DNA of 64,000 bases from Buchnera aphidicola (Cavariella theobaldi) (GCF_964059165.1 NZ_OZ060413.1:496001-560000); one strand, 5' to 3'. Shown: positions 10,203-23,070, counted from the stretch's first letter. Numbers and translations: made by a program. Notes: generated by a model from the letters alone, not told the origin.

Positions 10203-10709
10203 TTATCCTAATATATCTTTAACACATTTATTTCTTTTAGCAGCAACCATATCTGGAGATTTCATTTTTTTTAAACCATTTATCGTTGCCCTAACAACAT
10301 TAATGGGATTAGTAGAACCATATGTTTTTGCTAGAACATTATGTATACCAGCTACTTCTAATACTGCACGCATAGCTCCACCAGCTATAATTCCAGTACC
10401 ATCAGAAGCTGGTTTCATGAAAATATTTGAACCAGTATGAGAGCCTTTTAAAGAATGTTGTAAAGTTTTATTGATTAATGGTATTGAAATCATATTCCGT
10501 CGCGCTTTTTCCATGGCTTTTTGAATAGCAGCTGGAACTTCACGCGCTTTACCATATCCAAAACCTACTCTTCCTTCTCCATTGCCAACGACAGTCAATG
10601 CGGTAAAAGAAAAAACACGACCACCTTTTACAGTTTTTGAAACACGATTTACTGAGATTAATTTTTCTTGTAAATCATTATTATTATTTTTTTTTTCAAT
10701 GTTAGACAT
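10203..10709 (-). CDS. rpsE: 30S ribosomal protein S5
   Basis: S5 acts in decoding accuracy and mRNA unwinding at the entry channel. The 168-residue product has the double-stranded RNA-binding domain [19 protein letters not shown] and the C-terminal domain with [20 protein letters not shown] and the [15 protein letters not shown] stretch. The first dozen residues are an asparagine/lysine-rich variant of the E. coli N-terminus. It follows rplR by 14 bases. Confidence 0.97.
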   Translation of the reverse strand: MSNIEKKNNNNDLQEKLISVNRVSKTVKGGRVFSFTALTVVGNGEGRVGFGYGKAREVPAAIQKAMEKARRNMISIPLINKTLQHSLKGSHTGSNIFMKPASDGTGIIAGGAMRAVLEVAGIHNVLAKTYGSTNPINVVRATINGLKKMKSPDMVAAKRNKCVKDILG

Positions 10710-10723
10710 TCTATCATTTCACC

Positions 10724-11095
10724 TTAAAACTTTAACCCAGCTTCACGCGCAGACTCTGCTAATTCTTTAATTCGGCCATGATATCTAAAACCAGATCGAT
10801 CAAAAGCAATAGCATCAATAATACCCTTTTTTAGTGCTCTCTCAGCAATAATCTTACCAATAGCTGATGCAGCCTCTTTATTTCCAGTATATCTTAAATG
10901 ATTACTAATATCTTTTTCTAAAGTAGACGCTGTCACTAAAACTTTAGATTCGATAGGAGAAATCACTTGCGCATAAATATGACGTGAAGTACGATGTATT
11001 ACTAATCGAATAGCGTTCAATTGTTTCATTTTTTTACGTGCTTTAATAGATCGACGTATACGTGCATCAATTTTTTTATTTATAGAAGTTTTCAT
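10724..11095 (-). CDS. rplR: 50S ribosomal protein L18
   Basis: L18 binds 5S rRNA and attaches it to the 50S subunit. The 123-residue product contains [24 protein letters not shown]-like [18 protein letters not shown], and the C-terminal [20 protein letters not shown]. The open frame runs 44 codons further upstream into rplF, but the ATG at 11095, 4 bases after the rplF stop, is the start that gives the family N-terminus. Confidence 0.96.
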   Translation of the reverse strand: MKTSINKKIDARIRRSIKARKKMKQLNAIRLVIHRTSRHIYAQVISPIESKVLVTASTLEKDISNHLRYTGNKEAASAIGKIIAERALKKGIIDAIAFDRSGFRYHGRIKELAESAREAGLKF

Positions 11096-11099
11096 ATTA

Positions 11100-11636
11100 T
11101 TACTTCTTCTTAGCCTCTTTAATACGTACTTTTTCATCAATATAACGAATACCTTTACCTTTATATGGCTCTGGTATCCTATAAGAACGCAAATTAGCTG
11201 CAATTTGACCAACCAGTTGCTTATCAATTCCCTTTATTACTATTTCTGTTGAAGATGGATTTTCTGCTTCAATATCTGGAGGTAGTTGATATTCAATAAT
11301 ATGAGAATAACCTAGTGATAAATTAATGACGTTATTTCTTGTTATTGAAACACGATATCCTACCCCAGACAATTGTAATTTTTTAAAAAATTTTTCTGAT
11401 ACACCGATAACCATAGAATTTACCAGTGCTCTTGATGTACCTGCTTGTGCCCACCCATTAGAACAATTCATGCGAGAAGAAAAACTTATTTTTTTATCGT
11501 TATATTCAATTTTTACTAATGGATGAATTAGACGTGAAAGATGACCATATTTTCCTTTAATTGATATTAATTGATTTTTTAATTCTACATTAATACCGGA
11601 AGAAATAAAAATAGGACGTTTCGCAATACGAGACAT
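11100..11636 (-). CDS. rplF: 50S ribosomal protein L6
   Basis: L6 lies beneath the L7/L12 stalk near the factor-binding site. The product is 178 residues (E. coli 177): [19 protein letters not shown] at the start, the GVGYRVSI motif of the first domain and the [24 protein letters not shown] end that defines the second domain. The start at 11636 is the family start; the frame is open 16 codons further upstream into rpsH. Confidence 0.97.
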   Translation of the reverse strand: MSRIAKRPIFISSGINVELKNQLISIKGKYGHLSRLIHPLVKIEYNDKKISFSSRMNCSNGWAQAGTSRALVNSMVIGVSEKFFKKLQLSGVGYRVSITRNNVINLSLGYSHIIEYQLPPDIEAENPSSTEIVIKGIDKQLVGQIAANLRSYRIPEPYKGKGIRYIDEKVRIKEAKKK

Positions 11637-11646
11637 TGTTTCTCCA

Positions 11647-12039
11647 TTAAGATACATAACAGATAATTTCACCACCAAGACCAACCTGGCGCGCTCTACG
11701 ATCAGTCATAACTCCTTTAGAAGTAGAAATAACTGCTATCCCCAAACCAGCCATAACTTGAGGTAATTTATTTTTTTTCTTATATATTCTTAAACTAGGA
11801 CAACTCACTCGTTTAATACTTTCTATTACAGATTTTCCTTTAAAATATTTTAAAAAAATTTCTAATTCTAATTTAACATCGCCTATAATATTAAAACTTT
11901 GAATATAACCTTCTTTTTTTAATACTTCAAGAATAGCTTTTTTTAATTTCGAACAAGGCATAGTCACAGAAAATTTATTAGCTGATTGACCATTGCGAAT
12001 ACGAGTTAACATGTCTGCTATTGGATCTTGCATACTCAT
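11647..12039 (-). CDS. rpsH: 30S ribosomal protein S8
   Basis: S8 is a primary binder of the 16S central domain and, in E. coli, the translational repressor of the spc operon. The 130-residue product starts [18 protein letters not shown] and ends with [20 protein letters not shown], the typical rRNA-binding C-terminus. An upstream ATG at 12060 is in frame but the one at 12039 matches the family and follows a GGAG-type sequence. Whether the S8 operator survives was not checked. Confidence 0.97.
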   Translation of the reverse strand: MSMQDPIADMLTRIRNGQSANKFSVTMPCSKLKKAILEVLKKEGYIQSFNIIGDVKLELEIFLKYFKGKSVIESIKRVSCPSLRIYKKKNKLPQVMAGLGIAVISTSKGVMTDRRARQVGLGGEIICYVS

Positions 12040-12063
12040 TATAAACTCCTTAAAATACAATTT

Positions 12064-12369
12064 TTACCAACTAGATTTTTTTAAACCTGGAATTTCACCT
12101 TTCATAGCAGCCTCTCTAACTTTAATACGACTTAATCCAAACTTCCGTAAAAAAGCATGCGGACGACCAGTTTGTCTACATCTATTTCTTTGACGTGAAG
12201 GACTAGAATCACGAGGAAACGTTTGTAACTTTAAGACGGCATTCCATCGATCTTTTTCTGGTAAAGAAACATTAGAAATAATGTTTTTTAATTCCATACG
12301 TTGAGTATAAAACTTATTAGACAATATTATACGTTTTTTTTCTCTCGCTTTCATAGATTCTTTAGCCAT
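12064..12369 (-). CDS. rpsN: 30S ribosomal protein S14
   Basis: S14 is a 30S head protein. The 101 residues equal the E. coli length. It starts [13 protein letters not shown] and has [20 protein letters not shown] and [19 protein letters not shown] at the C-terminus. It has only one cysteine in the core, so it is the long zinc-free type found in enteric bacteria. It lies between rplE and rpsH in the spc operon. Confidence 0.97.
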   Translation of the reverse strand: MAKESMKAREKKRIILSNKFYTQRMELKNIISNVSLPEKDRWNAVLKLQTFPRDSSPSRQRNRCRQTGRPHAFLRKFGLSRIKVREAAMKGEIPGLKKSSW

Positions 12370-12381
12370 TGTTTAAAACCT

Positions 12382-12924
12382 TCATTGCTTACGAAAAGGA
12401 AAATTAAAAGAAGATAATAACTCATAACCTTCTTGGTCAGATGTTGCAGTAGTAGTAATAGTTACATCTAAACCACGCACTCGATCAATTTTGTCATAAT
12501 CAATTTCCGGAAAAATAATTTGTTCTCGAATACCAATACTATAATTACCCTGACCATCAAAAGAGTTTTTTGAAAGACCACGAAAATCACGTATGCGTGG
12601 TATAGCAATAATAATTAAACGCTCAAAAAAATCCCATTTTCTTTGACCTCGTAAAGTTACTTTACAACCAATAGGATAACCTTGTCGAATTTTAAAACCC
12701 GAAACTGATTTTCGTGCTTTGGTAATCAAAGGTTTTTGACCAGAAATGACTGTTAAATCTAAAATTGCATGATCCAATGTTTTTTTATTAGAAGAAGCAG
12801 ATCCCACACCCATATTTAAAGTAATTTTCTCAATTGTAGGCACTTGCATTATAGAAGTATATTTTAGTTTAAGCATTAATTTTTGTATGACTTTTGATTT
12901 ATAATAATTATACAATGTCACCAT
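12382..12924 (-). CDS. rplE: 50S ribosomal protein L5
   Basis: L5 binds 5S rRNA in the central protuberance and contacts P-site tRNA and S13. The 180-residue product (E. coli 179) has [39 protein letters not shown] and the [19 protein letters not shown] segment. Its only visible peculiarity is the diverged N-terminus [11 protein letters not shown]. It is 22 bases after rplX. Confidence 0.97.
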   Translation of the reverse strand: MVTLYNYYKSKVIQKLMLKLKYTSIMQVPTIEKITLNMGVGSASSNKKTLDHAILDLTVISGQKPLITKARKSVSGFKIRQGYPIGCKVTLRGQRKWDFFERLIIIAIPRIRDFRGLSKNSFDGQGNYSIGIREQIIFPEIDYDKIDRVRGLDVTITTTATSDQEGYELLSSFNFPFRKQ

Positions 12925-12946
12925 TATATTACTCCAAAACCTTTTT

Positions 12947-13279
12947 TTATTTAATAGTTTTTTTAGTCGACTTAAAAAAACGTACTTTTTTTCCGTTTTC
13001 TATCCTGAAACCAACGCGATCAGGCTTGTTTGATTCCGGATTAAAAATAGCAATATTTGATATATGAATAGGCGCTTCTTTTTCTATAATTCCACCAATT
13101 TTATTTTGAGACGGAATAGGTTTTTGATGTTTTTTAACTAAATTTAATCCAATGATAATAGCTTTTTTAGAAGAAAAAAAATTTTTAGAAGATAAAATAG
13201 TCTTAATAATTCCTTTTTTACCTTTATCTTTACCTGCTAAAATAATGATTTCATCATTAGAACGTAATTTTGCTGCCAT
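12947..13279 (-). CDS. rplX: 50S ribosomal protein L24
   Basis: L24 initiates 50S assembly by binding the 5' end of 23S rRNA. The 110-residue product (E. coli 104) has the KOW motif [18 protein letters not shown] near the start and the NLVKKHQKP and [15 protein letters not shown] segments. It carries a short extra lysine/serine-rich insertion around residue 30 and a basic tail. It lies between rplN and rplE. Confidence 0.96.
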   Translation of the reverse strand: MAAKLRSNDEIIILAGKDKGKKGIIKTILSSKNFFSSKKAIIIGLNLVKKHQKPIPSQNKIGGIIEKEAPIHISNIAIFNPESNKPDRVGFRIENGKKVRFFKSTKKTIK

Positions 13280-13307
13280 ATATAATCCTTTTAAATAAAT
13301 GGACTTA

Positions 13308-13676
13308 TTAAAGAACTTCGGGCGCTAATGAAATAATCTTCATAAATTTTTCAGTTCTTAATTCACGAGTAACTGGTCCAAAAATTCGAGTGCCAATCGG
13401 TTGTTCGTTATTATTCAATATAACGCATGCATTGTTATCAAAACGAATAATAGAACCATCTGAACGTCTTACTCCTTTTTTTGTTCTGACTACTACTGCT
13501 TTAAGAACTTCACCTTTTTTTACTTTTCCTCTTGGTATAGCCTCTTTAATAGTAATTTTAATAACATCTCCAATATTAGCATATCGACGACGAGAACCAC
13601 CTAATACTTTAATACACATGGCGTAACGCGCACCAGAATTATCAGCCACATTTAAAACAGTTTGTTCTTGAATCAT
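13308..13676 (-). CDS. rplN: 50S ribosomal protein L14
   Basis: L14 lies at the subunit interface and forms inter-subunit bridges. The 122-residue product starts [17 protein letters not shown] and includes [30 protein letters not shown] and [10 protein letters not shown], all family signatures. It is the first gene of the spc operon and follows a 151-base spacer with a terminator-like hairpin and a possible promoter. Confidence 0.98.
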   Translation of the reverse strand: MIQEQTVLNVADNSGARYAMCIKVLGGSRRRYANIGDVIKITIKEAIPRGKVKKGEVLKAVVVRTKKGVRRSDGSIIRFDNNACVILNNNEQPIGTRIFGPVTRELRTEKFMKIISLAPEVL

Positions 13677-13754
13677 ATTTTGAATTCCGATAATGATTGT
13701 TATATAAAAAATTAATCTTGCGCAAATTTATATAAAAATACTAATAAAAATTTT

Positions 13755-13760
13755 ATTATA
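13755..13760 (-). promoter_or_regulatory. Possible spc operon promoter (-10 box)
   Basis: A consensus TATAAT reads on the minus strand between the S10-operon terminator hairpin and rplN, about 80 bases before the rplN start. Enteric bacteria have the spc promoter at this place. No good -35 box is seen 16-18 bases upstream (best ATGCAA), so the assignment rests on position and the -10 box only. Confidence 0.45.
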
Positions 13761-13785
13761 ACACTAGTTATCTTCGATTGCATAG

Positions 13786-13821
13786 AAAACATGAGCAGAC
13801 CTAAGCTTGTTCATGTTTTTT
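13786..13821 (-). terminator. Hairpin at the end of the S10 operon
   Basis: Just after the rpsQ stop, AAAACATGAGCA pairs with TGTTCATGTTTT (12 pairs, one G-T) around a 10-base loop that includes AAGCTT. On the minus strand the stem ends in a short T run. It separates the S10 operon (rpsJ to rpsQ) from the spc operon (rplN onward). Confidence 0.65.
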
Positions 13822-13827
13822 AGAATA

Positions 13828-14082
13828 TTACTCAAAAATAGCTTTTTCAATAATACGAACTAACACCCAAGATTTGGTTTTTGATATTGGCCGACATTCT
13901 CTAATTTCCACTAAATCACCAACAGAACATTCGTTTTTTTCATCATGCACATGAAATTTTGTAGTGCGCTTAACAAATTTTTTATACATGGTATGTTTTA
14001 CAAATCTTTCAATAATAACAACAGCAGATTTCATCATTTTATTACTTTTAACATAACCTTTCAAAATTCTTATTTTTTCCAT
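13828..14082 (-). CDS. rpsQ: 30S ribosomal protein S17
   Basis: S17 binds 16S rRNA early in 30S assembly. The 84 residues equal the E. coli length. It has the OB-fold sequence [22 protein letters not shown], then [31 protein letters not shown]. It is the last gene of the S10 operon, 4 bases after rpmC. Confidence 0.97.
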   Translation of the reverse strand: MEKIRILKGYVKSNKMMKSAVVIIERFVKHTMYKKFVKRTTKFHVHDEKNECSVGDLVEIRECRPISKTKSWVLVRIIEKAIFE

Positions 14083-14086
14083 TATT

Positions 14087-14278
14087 TTATTCTTCTTTTT
14101 GATCTAATAATGTTTTTACTTGTGCAATATTTCGTCTTACTTTTCTCAACAAATGAGGTTTTTTTAATTTTCCAGATACAGATTGCATACGCAGATTAAA
14201 TTGTTCACGCAACAATTGTAATAGTTCTGAATGAAGCTCTTTTTTATTTTTTTTACGCAATGCTAACAAAGTTATCAT
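14087..14278 (-). CDS. rpmC: 50S ribosomal protein L29
   Basis: L29 lies at the peptide exit tunnel beside L23. The 63-residue product has [15 protein letters not shown], the family signature, then [19 protein letters not shown]. Its ATG overlaps the rplP stop (TGATG), so translation is probably coupled. An in-frame GTG one codon upstream is an alternative start. The first ten residues differ from E. coli. Confidence 0.95.
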   Translation of the reverse strand: MITLLALRKKNKKELHSELLQLLREQFNLRMQSVSGKLKKPHLLRKVRRNIAQVKTLLDQKEE

Positions 14279-14688
14279 CACATCACCATTTTAGTTACAA
14301 AGATAGTTTTAATAGGTAATTTTGCCGCAGCTAATTTTAAAGCAGCACGAGATTCTAACTCAGAAATACCATCTAGTTCATAAAGAATTTTACCAGGCTG
14401 AACTAAAGCTACCCAATATTCAACATTTCCTTTGCCTTTACCCATTCTAACTTCTAATGGTTTTTGTGTGATAGGTTTATCTGGAAATACACGTATCCAA
14501 ATTTTTCCTTGTCTTTTCATAGATCGAGTAATTGCTCTACGAGCCGATTCAATTTGACGCGCTGTTAAACGACCCCTATCAACAGCTTGTAAACCAAAAG
14601 CGCCAAAACTAACACTTCTCCCCACTGCTAATCCACGATTTCGGCCTTTATGCATTTTACGAAACTTAGTGCGTTTTGGTTGCAACAT
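14278..14688 (-). CDS. rplP: 50S ribosomal protein L16
   Basis: L16 helps position A-site tRNA in the peptidyl transferase region. The 136 residues equal the E. coli length. It starts [19 protein letters not shown] and keeps [26 protein letters not shown] and [17 protein letters not shown]. The gene overlaps rpmC by one base and follows rpsC by 13 bases. Confidence 0.98.
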   Translation of the reverse strand: MLQPKRTKFRKMHKGRNRGLAVGRSVSFGAFGLQAVDRGRLTARQIESARRAITRSMKRQGKIWIRVFPDKPITQKPLEVRMGKGKGNVEYWVALVQPGKILYELDGISELESRAALKLAAAKLPIKTIFVTKMVM

Positions 14689-14701
14689 TAAAAACCTCTC
14701 T

Positions 14702-15403
14702 TTACTTACGATTTTTACGATGTTGTTTTTTTAATTGAACAATAGGTTTATCTAATTTTTCAATTTCCGCCATACCTCCTAAAACTTCTCCTTTAAAAAT
14801 CCAAACTTTTACACCTATGACTCCATATGTTGTATGAGCTTCTGAAATACTATAATCAATATCTGCACGCAAAGTATGTAAAGGTACTCTACCTTCTCTA
14901 TACCATTCTCTACGCGCTATTTCAGCTCCGCCTAAACGGCCACTGACTTCAACTTTAATCCCTTTAGCGCCTTGTCTCATAGCATTTTGTACTGATCTTT
15001 TCATAGCACGTCGAAACATTACTCTTCTCTCTAATTGCGACGTAATATTATCTGAAACTAATTTTGCATCTAATTCTGGTTTTCGCACTTCTGAAATATT
15101 AATTTGAGCTGGAACACCAGTAATTTTAGCAATAAATGTTCGTAATTTTTCTACGTCTTCTCCCTTTTTTCCTATTACAATACCAGGTCTAGATGTATAA
15201 ATTGTTACTCTAATACTCTTAGACGGCCTTTCAATAACAATTCTAGAAACAGATGCTTTTATTAATTCCTTCATTAAAAATTGACGCACTTTATAATCAC
15301 TATCTAAATAGTTAGCAAAATCTTTACTGTTTGAAAACCAAACAGAATTCCACTTTTTTACTATACCTAATCGCATACCATTGGGATGTACTTTTTGACC
15401 CAT
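14702..15403 (-). CDS. rpsC: 30S ribosomal protein S3
   Basis: S3 lines the mRNA entry pore with S4 and S5. The 233 residues equal the E. coli length. The KH domain has [14 protein letters not shown], with its GxxG loop, and the C-terminal domain has [26 protein letters not shown]. It begins [20 protein letters not shown]. It sits between rplV and rplP. Confidence 0.98.
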   Translation of the reverse strand: MGQKVHPNGMRLGIVKKWNSVWFSNSKDFANYLDSDYKVRQFLMKELIKASVSRIVIERPSKSIRVTIYTSRPGIVIGKKGEDVEKLRTFIAKITGVPAQINISEVRKPELDAKLVSDNITSQLERRVMFRRAMKRSVQNAMRQGAKGIKVEVSGRLGGAEIARREWYREGRVPLHTLRADIDYSISEAHTTYGVIGVKVWIFKGEVLGGMAEIEKLDKPIVQLKKQHRKNRK

Positions 15404-15421
15404 TACTACTTCTCCGTAATA

Positions 15422-15754
15422 TTAACAATCCGAAACAACTACAGTGATATGGCTTGTTCTTTTTAAAACACGATCTGCACGTCCTTTAGCACGAGGCATC
15501 ATTCTTTTCATAGTTGTGCCTTCATTGATAAAAATTTTTTTTATTTTTAATTCATCAATATCAATACCGTTATTATGCTCTGCATTCGCGATAGCTGATT
15601 CCAATACTTTTTTGACTAAATACGCTGCTTTTTTATTGGTATAATTTAAAATATTTAAAGCTTGAGGTACTTTTTTACCTCTAATTAAATCGGCAATTAA
15701 ACGCACTTTTTGTGCAGAAGAGCGAGCTTGGCGATGTTGTGCTAAAGCTTCCAT
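15422..15754 (-). CDS. rplV: 50S ribosomal protein L22
   Basis: L22 extends a beta-hairpin into the exit tunnel. The 110 residues equal the E. coli length. It starts [20 protein letters not shown] and has the hairpin region [30 protein letters not shown]. It follows rpsS by 22 bases in the S10 operon. Confidence 0.97.
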   Translation of the reverse strand: MEALAQHRQARSSAQKVRLIADLIRGKKVPQALNILNYTNKKAAYLVKKVLESAIANAEHNNGIDIDELKIKKIFINEGTTMKRMMPRAKGRADRVLKRTSHITVVVSDC

Positions 15755-15776
15755 AAATACCCCTTTATTCTTATTT

Positions 15777-16055
15777 TTAACGTTTTTTGATCTTTTTATC
15801 TGCAGTATGCCCTCTATAAGTACGCGTTAAAGAAAATTCACCTAATTTATGCCCAACCATTTCTTCAGTAATAAACACAGGAATATGTTGACGCCCGTTA
15901 TGAATAGATATTGTAAGACCCACCATATTCGGAAATATTGTTGAACGACGTGACCAAGTTTTTAAAACTTTTTTGTCATTTATTTTGATCGCTTTTTCTA
16001 CTTTATTTAATAAGCTTACATCAATAAAAGGACCTTTCTTAAGAGAACGTGGCAT
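15777..16055 (-). CDS. rpsS: 30S ribosomal protein S19
   Basis: S19 forms a complex with S13 in the 30S head. The 92 residues equal the E. coli length. It starts [20 protein letters not shown] and has [32 protein letters not shown] and a lysine-rich tail. An upstream in-frame ATG lies seven codons earlier near the rplB stop, but the start at 16055 is the family start with an AGAGGATC ribosome-binding sequence. Confidence 0.97.
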   Translation of the reverse strand: MPRSLKKGPFIDVSLLNKVEKAIKINDKKVLKTWSRRSTIFPNMVGLTISIHNGRQHIPVFITEEMVGHKLGEFSLTRTYRGHTADKKIKKR

Positions 16056-16072
16056 TAAATGATCCTCTGATA

Positions 16073-16894
16073 TCATTTTTTACGATGACGTAAAATAAAT
16101 TTTTCAGTGCGTTTATTTTTACGAGTTTTCTTACCTTTTGTTTGAAGACCCCAAGGTGTAACTGGATGTTTACCAAAATTCCTTCCTTCACCACCTCCAT
16201 GCGGATGATCTACTGGATTCATGGCTGTGCCTCGAACAGTAGGACGTATACCTATCCATCTTTTTGCTCCTGCTTTTCCTAATACTTTTAACATATGTTC
16301 AGAATTACCAACTTCACCAATTGTTGCTCTGCAATTAGATTCAATTTTTCGCATCTCTCCAGAACGTAATCTTAATGTTGCATAATTTTCATTACATGCT
16401 ACTAATTGAACATAACTACCTGCAGAACGAGCTATTTGCCCCCCCTTACCCGGCCTCATTTCTACATTATGAATAGAAATTCCTACAGGAATCATTTTAA
16501 TCGGTAAAGTATTACCAATTTTAATTGGTGCATGTATACCAGACATAACACAATCACCGATTTTTAAATCTTTAGGAGATAAAATATAACTTCTTGTACC
16601 ATCTTTATATAATATTAAAGCAATATTAGATGAACGATTTGGATCATATTCTAATCTTTCTACAATAGCTTCGATATTATCTTTATTTCGTTTAAAATCT
16701 ATAATACGATACGCTTTTTTATGCCCACCACCAATATGGCGAGTAGTAATACGACCGTTATTATTACGTCCTCCGCTTTTATTTTTTTTATCTAATAATA
16801 AATTATACGGTTTGCCTTTATATAGTTCTTTATTAACGATTTTTATGACGTGGCGACGACCCGGAGATGTCGGTTTGCATTTAACAATTGCCAT
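16073..16894 (-). CDS. rplB: 50S ribosomal protein L2
   Basis: L2 is a universally conserved protein needed for subunit association and peptidyl transfer. The 273 residues equal the E. coli length. It keeps [53 protein letters not shown] and [15 protein letters not shown] with the functionally important histidine. It lies between rplW and rpsS. Confidence 0.98.
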   Translation of the reverse strand: MAIVKCKPTSPGRRHVIKIVNKELYKGKPYNLLLDKKNKSGGRNNNGRITTRHIGGGHKKAYRIIDFKRNKDNIEAIVERLEYDPNRSSNIALILYKDGTRSYILSPKDLKIGDCVMSGIHAPIKIGNTLPIKMIPVGISIHNVEMRPGKGGQIARSAGSYVQLVACNENYATLRLRSGEMRKIESNCRATIGEVGNSEHMLKVLGKAGAKRWIGIRPTVRGTAMNPVDHPHGGGEGRNFGKHPVTPWGLQTKGKKTRKNKRTEKFILRHRKK

Positions 16895-16909
16895 TGTTCT
16901 TCCTCCGAC

Positions 16910-17212
16910 TTACTCTATAGGACTTATAAAATCTAAATTTTGACCGTGTTTAACTTTTATATAAGCTTTTTTCCAATTACTACGATAGATGATTTTATTT
17001 GATTGACGTTTAGTTTTTCCTTTTATCTTTAACGTTTTAATTGCATCAACTTGTATTTCAAATAATTTTTGCACAGCGTACTTTATTTCATGTTTTGTAG
17101 CATTATTAGCAACCTTGAGAACAACAGTATTAAATTTTTCCATCAATATAGAAGATTTTTCAGATATATGGGGAGAAATTAATATTTTAAATAAACGTTC
17201 TTGAGAAATCAT
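16910..17212 (-). CDS. rplW: 50S ribosomal protein L23
   Basis: L23 at the exit tunnel is the docking site for trigger factor and SRP. The 100 residues equal the E. coli length. It shows [17 protein letters not shown], the [21 protein letters not shown] core helix and [13 protein letters not shown] at the C-terminus. Its ATG overlaps the rplD stop by 4 bases (ATGA). Confidence 0.97.
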   Translation of the reverse strand: MISQERLFKILISPHISEKSSILMEKFNTVVLKVANNATKHEIKYAVQKLFEIQVDAIKTLKIKGKTKRQSNKIIYRSNWKKAYIKVKHGQNLDFISPIE

Positions 17213-17814
17213 GATAATATTTCCTCTATCTTTTTAACTGCTTTCACAGTTATAATAACATTTTCGAACGCAATTAAGCTTAAAGGATCTATACAATGTA
17301 CGTCCTTAACATCTACAGTATGTAAATTTCTAGATGCCAAGAATAAATTATTATCAAGTTTATATGTAATTATTAAAGCATTTTTTAATTTAAAATCTTC
17401 TAATTTTCGTACTAAAAGCTTAGTTTTAGGTGCTTCTAATGAAAAATTTTCAAATACTATTAACCTTTTTTGTCGTATTAGTTCAGAAAATATACTTTTC
17501 AATGCACCACGATACATTTTTTTATTAATTTTCTGACTATGTTCTTGAGGTTTAGCGGCAAATGTTACACCTCCAGATCGCCAAATCGGACTTCTTATAG
17601 ATCCTGCACGTGCACGACCAGTTCCTTTTTGACGCCATGGTTTTTTACCTGAACCAGACACTTCAGCGCGAGTTTTCTGAGATCGAGTACCTTGACGAGT
17701 CGACGCTGAATAAGCAATGACAACTTGATGAATTAGAGGTTCATTGAAATCAAGACCAAAAGTAATTTCAGAAACACTAAGAACACTCTGTACGTCTTTA
17801 ACTACTAATTCCAT
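17209..17814 (-). CDS. rplD: 50S ribosomal protein L4
   Basis: L4 has a long loop in the exit tunnel and, in E. coli, represses the S10 operon through its leader. The 201 residues equal the E. coli length. The tunnel loop is clear: [40 protein letters not shown] and GGVTFAA. It starts [16 protein letters not shown]. Whether L4 still regulates here is unknown; see the short leader before rpsJ. Confidence 0.97.
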   Translation of the reverse strand: MELVVKDVQSVLSVSEITFGLDFNEPLIHQVVIAYSASTRQGTRSQKTRAEVSGSGKKPWRQKGTGRARAGSIRSPIWRSGGVTFAAKPQEHSQKINKKMYRGALKSIFSELIRQKRLIVFENFSLEAPKTKLLVRKLEDFKLKNALIITYKLDNNLFLASRNLHTVDVKDVHCIDPLSLIAFENVIITVKAVKKIEEILS

Positions 17815-17831
17815 GCTTTATTCCTCACCCC

Positions 17832-18461
17832 TCAAATCTTAATGGCTTGTTTAATAACAAGATCACCACCAGCAGCACCGGGAACAGCACCTTTTACTAG
17901 AAGCAAATTACGATTTCGATCAATGCGTATAATTTTTAAACTTTGAACGGTTATACGAGTATTTCCTAAATGTCCTGCCATTTTTTTACCTTTAAATACC
18001 CGACCTGGCGTTTGATTTTGACCAATAGATCCTGGTACTCGATGTGATAAAGAATTTCCATGTGTAGCATCTTGAGTACGAAAATTCCATCTCTTTACTG
18101 TACCACAAAAACCTTTCCCTTTAGATGTACCAATAATATCTACTTTTTTAATATCTGAAAAAATATCAATATTAATTTTTTGACCAACTGTAAATTTTTC
18201 GTGTTCTTTTATTTTAAATTCCCATAAACCACGTCCAGGCAACACACCTGATTTTAAAAAATGTCCTAATATAGGTTTTTTTAACCGACTAGTTTTTTTT
18301 ATGCCTGTTGTTACCTGAATGGCACAATATTTATCATTATTCATATTTTTGATTTGAGTAATTCGATTTTCTTGAACTTCAATTACTGTTACTGGAATAG
18401 AAATTCCTTCCACAGTGAAAATACGAGTCATACCAATTTTTTTACCAATTAAACCAATCAT
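17832..18461 (-). CDS. rplC: 50S ribosomal protein L3
   Basis: L3 starts 50S assembly and reaches close to the peptidyl transferase centre. The 209 residues equal the E. coli length from the ATG at 18461 ([15 protein letters not shown]); an ATG six codons earlier is also in frame. It has [37 protein letters not shown], with the glutamine methylated in E. coli, and [14 protein letters not shown]. Confidence 0.97.
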   Translation of the reverse strand: MIGLIGKKIGMTRIFTVEGISIPVTVIEVQENRITQIKNMNNDKYCAIQVTTGIKKTSRLKKPILGHFLKSGVLPGRGLWEFKIKEHEKFTVGQKINIDIFSDIKKVDIIGTSKGKGFCGTVKRWNFRTQDATHGNSLSHRVPGSIGQNQTPGRVFKGKKMAGHLGNTRITVQSLKIIRIDRNRNLLLVKGAVPGAAGGDLVIKQAIKI

Positions 18462-18491
18462 TTTCAACCCCTTAATCATTTATCCATCTGA

Positions 18492-18830
<339 letters not shown>

Positions 18831-18881
18831 CTAAAAATGTAACCCGCTCTTTTTTTGTATATAGAGTGGATATAATGAATT

Positions 18882-18904
18882 ATTATAACTCCTTAATTAG
18901 GAGT
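18882..18904 (-). promoter_or_regulatory. Possible S10 operon promoter: TATAAT abutting an inverted repeat
   Basis: On the minus strand a 6-bp inverted repeat (ACTCCT/AGGAGT, 5-base centre) ends exactly where TATAAT begins, about 75 bases before the rpsJ start. The repeat fills the -10/-35 spacer, and no standard -35 box is present. It may be a promoter with an operator-like repeat or simply a second terminator hairpin after tuf. Confidence 0.35.
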
Positions 18905-19060
18905 ATTTTAAAATATAAAAAAAATTAATTTATTAATTTATCGTAATATCATAGTTGATGATATTAAATAAATTTAAATCATAAATAAAATTTATTGCAA
19001 TATTTAATTTGCAAATATACATTAAGACATGTAAATATTTTCAGACATACTCTACATTAA

Positions 19061-19101
19061 TTTTTTTAAGAAAAGAGTATATATACTCTTTTCTCAAAAA
19101 A
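19061..19101 (-). terminator. Long hairpin after tuf
   Basis: GAAAAGAGTATA is followed at once by its exact reverse complement, and the pairing continues into flanking T7 and A6 runs, giving a stem of about 18 pairs centred near 19080. It lies about 40 bases after the tuf stop, the position of a terminator for the str operon. The A/T arms make it symmetrical, so it could act in either direction. Confidence 0.65.
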
Positions 19102-19140
19102 TTCAATTTAATGCTATTATAAAAAAAATCATAATAAAAA

Positions 19141-20355
<1,215 letters not shown>

Positions 20356-20383
20356 CTAAAATATAATGCTCACTATAAAATTT

Positions 20384-22492
20384 TTACCGCTCTCTTTTTT
20401 CAATAATATTATCGGAAATATGTGATGGAGCTTCTACATATTTTAAAAACTCCATAGAATATGAAGCGCGACCTTGAGTTTGAGATCTTAAATCAGTAGC
20501 ATAACCAAACATTTCTGATAAAGGAACTTGTGCGTTAATAATTTTACCTATTTCTAAATCTTGCATCCCTTCAATAATGCCTCTTCGGCGATTTAAATCT
20601 CCTATTACATCACCCATATAGTCATCTGGTGTGTTGACTTCCACTTGCATAATGGGTTCCAATAATATTGGTTTTGCTTTTTTAAAACCATTTTTAAAAG
20701 CTATCGACGCCGCTATTTTAAATGCTAATTCAGAAGAATCAACATCATGATAAGAACCAAAATATAAACGAATACCAATATCTACTACAGGATAACCAGC
20801 TAGAGGGCCATATTTTAATTGTTCCTGAATGCCTTTATCAATCGCTGAAATGTATTCATTTGGTATTACTCCACCTTTAATATCATTGACGAATAAATAT
20901 CCTTCGCCTCCCGGTTCAAGTGGAAATAATTCTATGACTACATGTCCATATTGTCCTCTACCCCCAGATTGTTTAATATGTTTACCTTCAATATCTGATA
21001 CTTTGTTTAAAATAGTTTCACGATATGCCACCTGAGGTTGACCAATATTAGCTTCAACACTAAATTCTCTTTTCATACGATCGATAATAATTTCTAAATG
21101 CAACTCACCCATGCCAGAAATAATAGTTTGATTAGATTCATAATCTGTTTGAACTTTAAAAGAAGGATCTTCTTTTGCTAAACGACCTAATGCCAATCCC
21201 ATTTTTTCTTGATCTATTTTAGTTTTTGGTTCGACTGCAATAGATATAACTGGTTCTGGAAAATCCATTTTTTCCAAAATAATAGGATTATTTAAATCAC
21301 ATAATGTATCTCCAGTTGTGACATTCTTTAAACCAATAGCAGCAGCGATGTCACCTGAATAAACTTCTTTAATTTCTTCTCTTTTATTTGCATGCATTTG
21401 CACGATTCGACCAAATCGTTCTTTTTGAGACTTAATAGAATTTAATACGGTATCACCAGATTTTACAACTCCAGAATATACTCTAAAAAAAGTTAAATTT
21501 CCAACAAAAGGATCAGTGGCAATTTTGAAAGCTAAAGCTGAAAAGGGTGCGCTATCATCGGAAGACCGAATCGCAAGAGTACTATTCTTATCATTTAATA
21601 CTCCTTTAATATCTTGTACGTCATTAGGTGCAGGTAAAAATTCAATAATAGCATCTAATAATGCCTGAACTCCTTTATTTTTAAAAGCAGATCCGCATGT
21701 CACAAGTGTAATTTCATCCTTTAAAGCACGTTCACGCAATGCAGATTTAATTTCACATTCATTAATATCAATACCACTTAAATATTTATCCATAAGATCT
21801 TCACTGGATTCTACAGCAGATTCAATTAATTTTTGATGCCATATTTTTGCTAATTCCATCATATCGATTGGAATATTATTATAATGAAAACTGATCCCTT
21901 GATCTGCGTCTTCCCAATGAATTGCCTTCATTTTAATCAAATCTATAACACCAGTAAAATTTTCTTCTGCACCAATAGCTAATTGTAAAGGAACAGGATT
22001 CGCTCCTAATTTTGTTTTTATCTGTTCTACAACTTTTAAAAAATTTGCTCCCATACGATCCATTTTATTTACAAAAGCTATACGAGGTACTTTATATTTA
22101 TTTGCTTGACGCCATACTGTTTCTGATTGAGGTTGCACACCTCCTACTGCACAATACACCATAACAGCGCCATCCAAAACACGCATTGAACGCTCTACTT
22201 CGACAGTAAAATCTACATGTCCTGGTGTATCAATAATATTAATACGATGAGGTTCAAACTGTTTTGCCATACCACTCCAAAAAGCTGTAGTAGCAGCGGA
22301 TGTAATGGTAATACCTCTTTCTTGTTCTTGCTCCATCCAATCCATGGTAGCGGCACCATCATGAACTTCGCCGATTTTATGATTAATACCAGTATAAAAT
22401 AAAATTCTTTCAGTAGTAGTTGTTTTACCAGCATCAATATGAGCACTAATACCAATATTGCGATAACGCGAAATCGGTGTTATACGAGCCAT
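20384..22492 (-). CDS. fusA: Elongation factor G
   Basis: EF-G drives translocation and, with RRF, ribosome recycling. The 702-residue product (E. coli 704) has GTPase motifs [21 protein letters not shown] and NKMD, the effector region [13 protein letters not shown], and the tRNA-mimic domain IV with [10 protein letters not shown]. It ends in [15 protein letters not shown]. It lies between rpsG and tuf. Confidence 0.99.
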   Translation of the reverse strand: MARITPISRYRNIGISAHIDAGKTTTTERILFYTGINHKIGEVHDGAATMDWMEQEQERGITITSAATTAFWSGMAKQFEPHRINIIDTPGHVDFTVEVERSMRVLDGAVMVYCAVGGVQPQSETVWRQANKYKVPRIAFVNKMDRMGANFLKVVEQIKTKLGANPVPLQLAIGAEENFTGVIDLIKMKAIHWEDADQGISFHYNNIPIDMMELAKIWHQKLIESAVESSEDLMDKYLSGIDINECEIKSALRERALKDEITLVTCGSAFKNKGVQALLDAIIEFLPAPNDVQDIKGVLNDKNSTLAIRSSDDSAPFSALAFKIATDPFVGNLTFFRVYSGVVKSGDTVLNSIKSQKERFGRIVQMHANKREEIKEVYSGDIAAAIGLKNVTTGDTLCDLNNPIILEKMDFPEPVISIAVEPKTKIDQEKMGLALGRLAKEDPSFKVQTDYESNQTIISGMGELHLEIIIDRMKREFSVEANIGQPQVAYRETILNKVSDIEGKHIKQSGGRGQYGHVVIELFPLEPGGEGYLFVNDIKGGVIPNEYISAIDKGIQEQLKYGPLAGYPVVDIGIRLYFGSYHDVDSSELAFKIAASIAFKNGFKKAKPILLEPIMQVEVNTPDDYMGDVIGDLNRRRGIIEGMQDLEIGKIINAQVPLSEMFGYATDLRSQTQGRASYSMEFLKYVEAPSHISDNIIEKRER

Positions 22493-22599
22493 TCTGTGTC
22501 TCTTATGTTGAAATTTTTAAAATGTAATATTATATAAGTCCAATAAAATGACTCACAAAAGACTATAAAATCGCTTATATAATTAAATATTCATATCAT

Positions 22600-23070
22600 T
22601 TACCAACGATAATGCGCAAAAGCTTTATTTGCTTCTGCCATACGATGTACTTCTTCACGTTTTTTTACTGCGGCACCCTTGTTTTCAACAGCATCACATA
22701 ATTCATTAGATAAACGCAATGCCATAGATTTATCACTTCTTTTACGGGCCGATTCTACAATCCATCGCATAGCTAATGTATTTCTTCTGACTGGACGAAC
22801 TTCTACTGGAACTTGGTAAGTAGAGCCACCAACACGTCTAGATTTGACCTCAACTGTAGGACGAACATGCTCTAAAGCCAGATCAAAAGCTTCTAATTCT
22901 TTTTTTTCCGTGCGTTTAGATAAATTTTTTAAAGCAGTATATACAATGAATTCAGCAATAGATTTTTTTCCATCTATCATTAACACATTAATAAATTTTG
23001 CTAATAATTCCGAAGAAAACTTTGGATCTGGTAAAATTTTACGAGAACCTATAATGCGACGACGCGGCAT
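22600..23070 (-). CDS. rpsG: 30S ribosomal protein S7
   Basis: S7 nucleates the 3' domain of 16S rRNA and, in E. coli, regulates the str operon. The product is 156 residues, starts [20 protein letters not shown], and has the [17 protein letters not shown] helix, [13 protein letters not shown] and [14 protein letters not shown] at the very C-terminus, which matches the shorter E. coli B/K-type variants. It is 72 bases after rpsL. Confidence 0.98.
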   Translation of the reverse strand: MPRRRIIGSRKILPDPKFSSELLAKFINVLMIDGKKSIAEFIVYTALKNLSKRTEKKELEAFDLALEHVRPTVEVKSRRVGGSTYQVPVEVRPVRRNTLAMRWIVESARKRSDKSMALRLSNELCDAVENKGAAVKKREEVHRMAEANKAFAHYRW

